From: an uncultured Draconibacterium sp.
GTDB taxonomy: Bacteria > Bacteroidota > Bacteroidia > Bacteroidales > Prolixibacteraceae
Length of the DNA stretch: 10,447 nt
Direction: 5' to 3'
NCBI GenBank assembly: GCA_947492175.1
Contig: CANLMQ010000061.1
Coordinates: forward strand, 1-10,447
Shown here: positions 6,073 to 10,447 of the stretch, one piece after another
Numbering within the stretch: position 1 is the first letter of the stretch
How the letters are laid out: each line of letters opens with the position of its first letter
Made by a program: the position numbers and the translations under genes
The notes under the pieces: model-generated
Database searches by the model: none
The model's input: only the letters and a program-made list of their open reading frames with translations
Told to the model about the DNA's origin: nothing

Positions 6073-6478
6073 CGGATCTGAAGGCGCTTCTCTCCATGAA
6101 AATATTGATGTAGCTCCTGTTATCAGGATTTTCATAAACATTGAGAAAGTGCAGACTTTCCTAAACAATAATATATAATGGAGAAGCACATTAAAATTAC
6201 TTAAGAAACTTTCCAGTAGGAAGTATTGAGAATATTTAAACCACCTCCATCGTGAAAACAAAAGGATACAGGCTACAATGTATTCTCAAAATTTGTACCC
6301 GAAGTAAATTCATAAAAAAGCTGTTCAGATCGATCATTTGAGTATAAAACAATGAATAACTACGAGTTATAAAAGTAACAGATAATAAGACAATGTGTAT
6401 CATACACATGCATATACGTTATCCAACATATAAAAACAATCCCGAAAATTAGTCATAAAACCAAATAGACGTAAAAAA
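6073..6478. other. AT-rich spacer upstream of tetR with two short palindromes
   Basis: No gene is supported. A GAAAAT...ATTTTC stem enclosing CCTG-ttat-CAGG lies at about 6098-6135. Two clean dyads lie closer to tetR: ATAACT-acg-AGTTAT (6356-6370) and ATGTGTAT-c-ATACACAT (6393-6409). They differ from the TATACCGT operator, so another regulator or chance could explain them. Confidence 0.35.
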
Positions 6479-6510
6479 TTTGCACATTCATATACCGTAA
6501 GGTATATTTG
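6479..6510 (+). promoter_or_regulatory. tetR promoter with embedded operator, Bacteroidota type
   Basis: A -33 TTTG (6479-6482) and a perfect -7 TATATTTG (TAnnTTTG, 6503-6510) are separated by 20 bp. The operator dyad (6491-6506) fills the spacer and overlaps the -7 box, so repressor binding would block RNA polymerase. The -7 box ends only 4 bp before the ATG, so transcription should begin at or next to the start codon (leaderless mRNA). Confidence 0.72.
6491..6506. promoter_or_regulatory. TetR operator O1 (near-perfect dyad)
   Basis: TATACCGTAAGGTATA is the same dyad as the one before the ketosynthase gene, with one base pair off symmetry. It sits in the tetR promoter, which implies autorepression. 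Confidence 0.78.
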
Positions 6511-6514
6511 CAAA

Positions 6515-7105
6515 ATGATACGGTCAGAAAAAACAAGACAATTAATAATTGAAAAGACAGCTTCCATATTCAACAAAAAGGGATATACAGGAACCTATTT
6601 GTCGGATTTGACCAATGCCACAGGTTTGACTAAAGGCAGTATTTATGGGAACTTCAAAGATAAAAACGAGGTTGCCGTTGAGGCATTCAAATACAATTAT
6701 AAGTTTCAATCAGAGCAAGTACTCGAAAAAATCAATCAAGAAAATAATGCAATTGGTAAATTATTGGTTTACCTAAATCATTACAAAACTGCATTTAGAC
6801 CAATTTTCAATAATGGTGGTTGTGCCATTCTAAATACGGCAGTCGATGCAGACGATGGCAACGATTTATTAAAAGAAGAAGTAATTAAGACCATTCACAA
6901 TTGGCATCAAAGAATTGTTGCTATTTTGAAAGAGGGATTAAAACAAAATGAACTGGAAAGTATTGATGCCGAAACCTTTTCTTATCGAATGATAGCATTG
7001 GTTGAGGGTAGTGTTATGTTGGCAAAGACCCTTGATAAACCTGATATTTTATTGAACAATATAGACTTTTTAGAAACAGAAATTAATCAAATAAAAAAGA
7101 GGTAA
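6515..7105 (+). CDS. TetR/AcrR-family transcriptional repressor
   Basis: A 196-aa protein of usual TetR length. The N-terminal DNA-binding domain is clear: TRQLIIEKTASIFNKKGY (helix 1), then TYLSDLTNATGLTKGSIYGNFKDK (about 27-50), the HTH with the family's typical GxxKGSxYxxFxxK pattern. The C-terminal ligand/dimer domain has GGCAILNTAVDADD (about 101-114), like the GCxL region of YxaF/LmrA/AcuR-type regulators. The ligand cannot be read, but a hydrophobic small molecule is usual. The ATG at 6515 is the only sensible start; no other Met precedes the HTH. An operator copy in its own promoter and another before the ketosynthase gene 50 bp downstream show that it probably represses both. The DNA is more AT-rich than the minus-strand module, which suggests a separate origin. 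Confidence 0.9.
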   Translation: MIRSEKTRQLIIEKTASIFNKKGYTGTYLSDLTNATGLTKGSIYGNFKDKNEVAVEAFKYNYKFQSEQVLEKINQENNAIGKLLVYLNHYKTAFRPIFNNGGCAILNTAVDADDGNDLLKEEVIKTIHNWHQRIVAILKEGLKQNELESIDAETFSYRMIALVEGSVMLAKTLDKPDILLNNIDFLETEINQIKKR

Positions 7106-7122
7106 AAAAATTTAACAAAGCA

Positions 7123-7138
7123 TATACCGTACGGTATA
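7123..7138. promoter_or_regulatory. TetR operator O2 (perfect 16-bp palindrome)
   Basis: TATACCGTACGGTATA is fully self-complementary, shares 15 of 16 bases with O1, and lies 17 bp before the fabF-like start. It is very probably the main target of the adjacent TetR protein. Confidence 0.82.
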
Positions 7139-7143
7139 CTAAA

Positions 7144-7151
7144 TAACTTTA
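7144..7151 (+). promoter_or_regulatory. Candidate -7 box for the ketosynthase gene
   Basis: TAACTTTA matches TAnnTTTG in all fixed positions but the last. As in the tetR promoter, it is followed by CAAA and then ATG. No TTTG is found at the -33 position, so the promoter is weaker or depends on O2 context. Transcription from here would again be leaderless. Confidence 0.45.
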
Positions 7152-7155
7152 CAAA

Positions 7156-8403
7156 ATGAAACGAGTCGTTATAACAGGTTTGGGAGCTATTACACCCATC
7201 GGAAAAAACACAAAAGAGTACTGGAACAATCTTTTGAACGGAGTATCTGGAGCAAATAGAATAACACGCTTTGATGCTTCTAAATTTAAAACCCAATTTG
7301 CTTGCGAAATAAAGGATTATAATCCTTTGGACTATTTTGACCGAAAGGAAGTAAGAAAACTAGACCGATATAGTCAGTACGGTCTAATTTCAACAGCAGA
7401 AGCCGTAAAAGATGCCGACATTGATTTCTCAAAATTAGATATAAATAGAATTGGTGTCATATTTTCAAGCGGTATAGGAGGTTTCGAAACTTTTGAAAAA
7501 GAAGTCATCGATTTTACAAAGAATAATTTTCAACCTCGATTTAGTCCATTTTTCATTCCAAAGATAATTTCCAATGGTCTGTCAGGGCAAATTTCAATCA
7601 ACTACGGACTTCGTGGTGTAAATTATTGCCCTGTTACGGCTTGTGCTTCTTCGACCCAGAGTATTTTACAAGCATTCAACTATATACGTTTAGACAAAGC
7701 GGATATCCTTATAGCTGGCGGTTCTGAAGCACCTATAACAGAATCTTCTATTGGAGGTTTTAACGCTATGAAGGCGATGTCCACAAACAATGAAAACTAT
7801 AGTTCTGCTTCGAGACCATTTGACAAAAATAGGGATGGCTTTGTGGTGGGCGAAGGAGCTGGAACTTTGATTTTGGAAAGTTTGGACTCTGCCATAAAAA
7901 GAGGTTCAAAAATTTATGCCGAAGTTATTGGAGGTGGTGAAAGTTCGGATGCTTATCACATAACAGGAACACACCCTGAAGGACTTGGAGCTTATTTGGC
8001 AATGAACAACGGAATAAAGGAAGCAAATATTTTACCCGAAAAAATTGACTACATAAACGCTCACGCGACATCAACTGGATTGGGAGATTTATCGGAAATA
8101 ATTGCGATTGAAAACCTTTTCAAATCAAATATCAACAAGATACAAGTTAGTGCATCTAAGTCAATGACAGGACATTTATTAGGTGGAACAGGGGCTATTG
8201 AAGCCATTTCAACTTCACTATCGGTAAACACAAACTTGGTTCCACCGACAATAAATACGACAGAAGTCGATGAAAACATTCCAAAAGAGTTGAATTTATC
8301 ACTAAATGAAAAGACTGCAAAGGATATCAATTACGCTTTGAGCAATAGTTTTGGATTTGGCGGACATTGTGCAGCATTGATCTTGAAGAAATACATTAAC
8401 TAA
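7156..8403 (+). CDS. FabF-type beta-ketoacyl-ACP synthase II (KAS II) homologue
   Basis: A 415-aa thiolase-fold condensing enzyme of full length. The N-terminus RVVITGLGAITPIG is classic FabF. The Cys-His-His triad is complete: Cys163 in TACASS, His303 in NAHATST, His340 in SMTGHLLGGTGA, with Lys335 in SASKS. These spacings match FabF. GFGG near residue 400 is the usual gating loop, but the following residues are His-Cys where FabF has Thr-Asn. FabF condenses malonyl-ACP with acyl-ACP with loss of CO2, in the cytosol. Here no ACP, ketoreductase or dehydratase gene is next to it, and the gene is preceded by its own TetR operator, unlike a housekeeping fabF. It may be an inducible accessory KAS, for example for altered fatty acids, a special lipid, or tolerance to a FabF inhibitor. 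The role is inferred; the enzyme class is firm. Confidence 0.9.
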   Translation: MKRVVITGLGAITPIGKNTKEYWNNLLNGVSGANRITRFDASKFKTQFACEIKDYNPLDYFDRKEVRKLDRYSQYGLISTAEAVKDADIDFSKLDINRIGVIFSSGIGGFETFEKEVIDFTKNNFQPRFSPFFIPKIISNGLSGQISINYGLRGVNYCPVTACASSTQSILQAFNYIRLDKADILIAGGSEAPITESSIGGFNAMKAMSTNNENYSSASRPFDKNRDGFVVGEGAGTLILESLDSAIKRGSKIYAEVIGGGESSDAYHITGTHPEGLGAYLAMNNGIKEANILPEKIDYINAHATSTGLGDLSEIIAIENLFKSNINKIQVSASKSMTGHLLGGTGAIEAISTSLSVNTNLVPPTINTTEVDENIPKELNLSLNEKTAKDINYALSNSFGFGGHCAALILKKYIN

Positions 8404-8649
8404 CAAGGTATATGTGATGCGGGACGAAGTGTTAAACTGAAAAGTTTGTGCTTCTCTTCCGCTCACAGTTTCCTAACGAACTTGAAATAAAAGGAGAAAA
8501 CATTGAGCAATTCCTGTTTATTTTTGGGAATAATCTTAAAATTAACGCTACCTGCATGCACCCATTTTAATTGCGCACACCAAATATGCACCCATATTTC
8601 TTGCGTTACACTCATTTTATTTTTATATTGCACTTGAAATTCTACAAAA
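8404..8649. promoter_or_regulatory. Intergenic region before fic with direct repeats
   Basis: Two 19-bp repeats, TGCACCCATTTTAATTGCG (8557-8575) and TGCACCCATATTTCTTGCG (8587-8605), are 16/19 identical and exactly 30 bp apart (about three helical turns). A third partial copy (ACACTCATTTT) starts near 8608. They sit 45-95 bp before the fic start, so they could be operator sites. Repeats of this sort also occur at ends of IS21-family elements, so an IS relic is possible. A small AAACT-gaaa-AGTTT hairpin (8434-8447) follows fabF but lacks a T-tract. No clear -33/-7 pair was found. Confidence 0.4.
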
Positions 8650-10218
8650 ATGAATAATAGCGCCCATTTTTCTCAGATTGCACCTGTTTTTCATGGGAAA
8701 CAGTGTCCTGAAAAAGGACATATAGTTGGCTACGCTGCAATCATCGAAAAATTAAGACTATCAATTCCAATTCCTTATCAAATTACTTTGGTGTGTTACC
8801 AGAATAAAAACTACGAAACCGATGATTGGAAAGTACTTCCCAAATCATATCTACCTGAGGATAATTCTGAAATAACAGAAATTGAAGCCTTGTACAAACA
8901 ATTGGTTTTTGCACTGAAATATGAAGGTATCAACCTCCTGGTATATAGAAAGATTACCCAGCATTATTCAGCAGAACAATTAAGAAACCTTGTTGATATT
9001 GAACCGACCGGTCAATACAGCAGAAGAATATGGTTTTTAATCGAATGGATTACAGGGAAACAGTTAGAGGGGAAAGAAGACCTCACCCGAAAAAGTTATG
9101 TTCCTTTGGTTGATGAAAAACTTCAATTTGCAGTATTGGGAGAAAAATCTTCCCGACACTTAGTTATAAACAATCTTCCCGGAACTCCGGAATTTTGCCC
9201 ACTAATAAGAAAAACACCAAAACTTGAAAATTATATCCAAACCCAATTTTCTGAAAAAAACAGGTTATACCTAAACGAAATACATAAAGATATTTTGCAA
9301 CGAGCTTCTTCATTTCTGTTATTGAAAGATTCCAAAGCTTCATTCACAATAGAAGGAGAAAGCCCTAAGGCTAAACGTGCTGCCCGCTGGGGACAAGCCA
9401 TAGGACAAGCTGGCAGTAAAGATTTAAGTTTTGAAGAACTGGCAAGACTACAACAAATCGTTATTGAAAACGATCGCTTCGTTGAGATGGGTTTTCGAAA
9501 AAAGGGAGGTTTTGTTGGTGAACATGACAGAACAACAGGAGAGCCTATACCAGAGCATATTTCAGCAAGATGGCAAGATATTGAAACCTTAATGGCTGGT
9601 CTGATTGCCACTAACAAGCTATTAATAGAAAATGAATTTGATGCAGTTTTGGCAGCTTCGATGATAGCTTTTGGTTTTGTTTTTATACATCCATTTGAAG
9701 ACGGGAATGGTAGGATTCACCGGTATTTAATACATCATACCCTGGCTAAGAAGAATTTCTCACAACAGGGTATAATATTTCCGGTTTCAGCTTCAATACT
9801 GGACCATATTGATGATTACCGAATAATACTGGAGAAATATTCCCATCCTCTTTTAGATTATATCGAATGGAGAGAAACTGTAGACCATAATATTGAGGTA
9901 TTAAATGACACAATTGATTATTACCGTTATTTCGATATCACTCCTCAAGCAGAATTTCTTTACGATTGCGTAATCGATACCATTGAAAATATTATACCTT
10001 CGGAGGTATCCTATCTTGGACATTACGATGAATTCAAACGTTTTGTAGATGACGAATTTGAAATGCCGGATAAAATGGTGGCTCTATTGGTTAGGTTTTT
10101 AGAACAGAACAACGGAGAACTTTCTAAACGAGCCAAAGAAAAAGAATTTGAAGCATTATCCGAAACCGAAGTTAATCAGATTGAAATGAGGTATAATGAA
10201 ATATTCAAAACCCAATAA
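8650..10218 (+). CDS. Fic-domain protein, class II, probable AMP-transferase
   Basis: A 522-aa cytosolic protein. The Fic active-site motif is complete: HPFEDGNGRIHR at 347-358, with catalytic His347, the acidic pair Glu350/Asp351, the GNGR anion hole and Arg358. About 110 residues earlier, SFTIEG (231-236) fits the [S/T]xxxE[G/N] inhibitory motif, with Glu235 expected to block the productive ATP position. This N-terminal placement defines class II Fic proteins. Such enzymes usually transfer AMP from ATP to Ser/Thr/Tyr of a target, or to themselves, and some reverse it. The first 190 residues and the last 110 match no domain I recognise and may set target choice. No short antitoxin gene is adjacent, so regulation is probably internal rather than toxin-antitoxin. 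The start codon follows TACAAAA with no SD. The target is unknown. Confidence 0.88.
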   Translation: MNNSAHFSQIAPVFHGKQCPEKGHIVGYAAIIEKLRLSIPIPYQITLVCYQNKNYETDDWKVLPKSYLPEDNSEITEIEALYKQLVFALKYEGINLLVYRKITQHYSAEQLRNLVDIEPTGQYSRRIWFLIEWITGKQLEGKEDLTRKSYVPLVDEKLQFAVLGEKSSRHLVINNLPGTPEFCPLIRKTPKLENYIQTQFSEKNRLYLNEIHKDILQRASSFLLLKDSKASFTIEGESPKAKRAARWGQAIGQAGSKDLSFEELARLQQIVIENDRFVEMGFRKKGGFVGEHDRTTGEPIPEHISARWQDIETLMAGLIATNKLLIENEFDAVLAASMIAFGFVFIHPFEDGNGRIHRYLIHHTLAKKNFSQQGIIFPVSASILDHIDDYRIILEKYSHPLLDYIEWRETVDHNIEVLNDTIDYYRYFDITPQAEFLYDCVIDTIENIIPSEVSYLGHYDEFKRFVDDEFEMPDKMVALLVRFLEQNNGELSKRAKEKEFEALSETEVNQIEMRYNEIFKTQ

Positions 10219-10321
10219 TTAATACCAAAATAAATGTAAAAAAAACGCTGGTGAACGATTCGGTTAACACTCAAATCCGCCCCTCCATAAATAACTGATT
10301 TAGTGCTCAATACCCATATTC
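10219..10321. other. Short AT-rich spacer after fic
   Basis: No gene, strong hairpin or terminator is seen between the fic stop and the ssrA-like fragment. Confidence 0.4.
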
Positions 10322-10342
10322 TTCGACTCCCGCCAGCTCCAC
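10322..10342 (+). repeat. Fragment of the 3' end of tmRNA (ssrA); candidate att site
   Basis: The 21 bases starting TTCGACTCCCGCC and ending AGCTCCAC match the conserved tmRNA 3' end: T-loop, 3' T-stem strand and 3' acceptor strand. The 5' T-stem strand (expected GGCGGG) is missing just upstream, and no GGGGCTG 5' end or tag-coding part fits in the space, so this is not a whole gene. The 3' end of ssrA is a well-known integration target for tyrosine-recombinase islands, and a displaced 3' fragment is what remains at the far end. On this reading the island lies to the left and the chromosome resumes to the right. Confidence 0.6.
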
Positions 10343-10447
10343 TTTTTTCCTACTTTATTTATAAATTCAAAATTACTACTGATGCGTTAAAAATTATTAC
10401 TAAATAAATTTAATTGTTCTTTGATATTTTGATTGACTTGGGATTGT
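10343..10447. other. AT-rich flank after the ssrA fragment
   Basis: A run of six T directly follows the fragment. The remainder is AT-rich with no gene visible. If the att interpretation is right, this is chromosomal DNA that once followed ssrA. Confidence 0.35.

Noticed and set aside
5657..6081. Two plus-strand frames (TTG and GTG starts) overlapping by GTGA in the GC-rich island
   Set aside because: Rare starts, few stops expected in GC-rich DNA, and the second ends in a V-P-L-A repeat created by the 12-bp tandem repeat. Treated as non-coding unless homologues show codon conservation.
6064..6261. Minus-strand 65-aa frame containing MKILITGATS, which resembles an SDR N-terminus
   Set aside because: The resemblance lasts about ten residues and stops. 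No glycine-rich fold continues, and the frame ends in the palindrome region.
7156..8403. Polyketide or aryl-polyene cluster
   Set aside because: Only a single ketosynthase is present. No ACP, ketoreductase, acyltransferase or second KS lies in the flanking sequence.
8434..8447. Rho-independent terminator after the ketosynthase gene (AAACT-gaaa-AGTTT)
   Set aside because: The stem is only 5 bp, AT-rich and not followed by a T-tract.
10219..10342. Complete ssrA or tRNA gene ending at 10342
   Set aside because: The 5' T-stem strand, the 5' acceptor strand (GGGGCTG-like) and the tag-coding part are all missing from the available space.

Overview
The window looks like accessory DNA from a member of the Bacteroidota. 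Three things point there. The mobilization proteins are of the MobC/MobB kind common on elements of that phylum. The tetR promoter has the Bacteroidota -33/-7 architecture (TTTG and TAnnTTTG). Starts generally lack strong Shine-Dalgarno sequences. No species can be named from the sequence. No integrase, transposase, tRNA gene or complete rRNA/tmRNA gene was found.

Layout. (1) Positions 1-939, minus strand: the N-terminal 313 codons of a secreted parallel beta-helix protein that runs off the left edge. (2) 940-1576: AT-rich spacer with small palindromes and no convincing gene. (3) 1577-5296, minus strand, read right to left: a replication/mobilization module. It holds a two-TM membrane protein, an excisionase-type HTH protein, a DnaD-like winged-helix replication protein, a DnaC-like AAA+ ATPase, a palindromic gap that is a candidate oriT, a MobC accessory protein and a MobB-type relaxase. 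The replication gene carries three 12-bp repeats next to an AT-rich stretch, which suggests an origin inside the gene. (4) 5297-6514: a 1.2-kb spacer with a GC-rich, hairpin-rich island, a degenerate 12-bp tandem repeat and a 26-bp perfect palindrome. (5) 6515-8403, plus strand: a TetR-family repressor followed by one FabF-type ketosynthase. Each gene is preceded by a copy of the same 16-bp palindrome, so the pair is very probably an auto-regulated two-gene switch. (6) 8650-10218, plus strand: a 522-aa class II Fic protein with an intact active site and inhibitory motif. (7) 10219-10447: spacer containing a 21-bp match to the conserved 3' end of tmRNA (ssrA) without the rest of the gene, probably the displaced att end of an island integrated at ssrA.

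How it fits together (inference). If the ssrA fragment is an attachment-site remnant, the DNA to its left belongs to an integrated island, and the reconstituted ssrA and integrase would lie beyond the left edge. Region 3 would supply autonomous or post-excision replication (initiator plus helicase loader) and mobilization by a helper conjugation system (relaxase plus MobC, no visible coupling protein or mating-pair genes). The TetR-FabF pair and the Fic protein would be cargo. The strongest direct evidence is the operator pair, the catalytic residues of FabF and Fic, the relaxase histidine motif and the palindromes. The origin, oriT and att assignments are inferences from position and sequence form.
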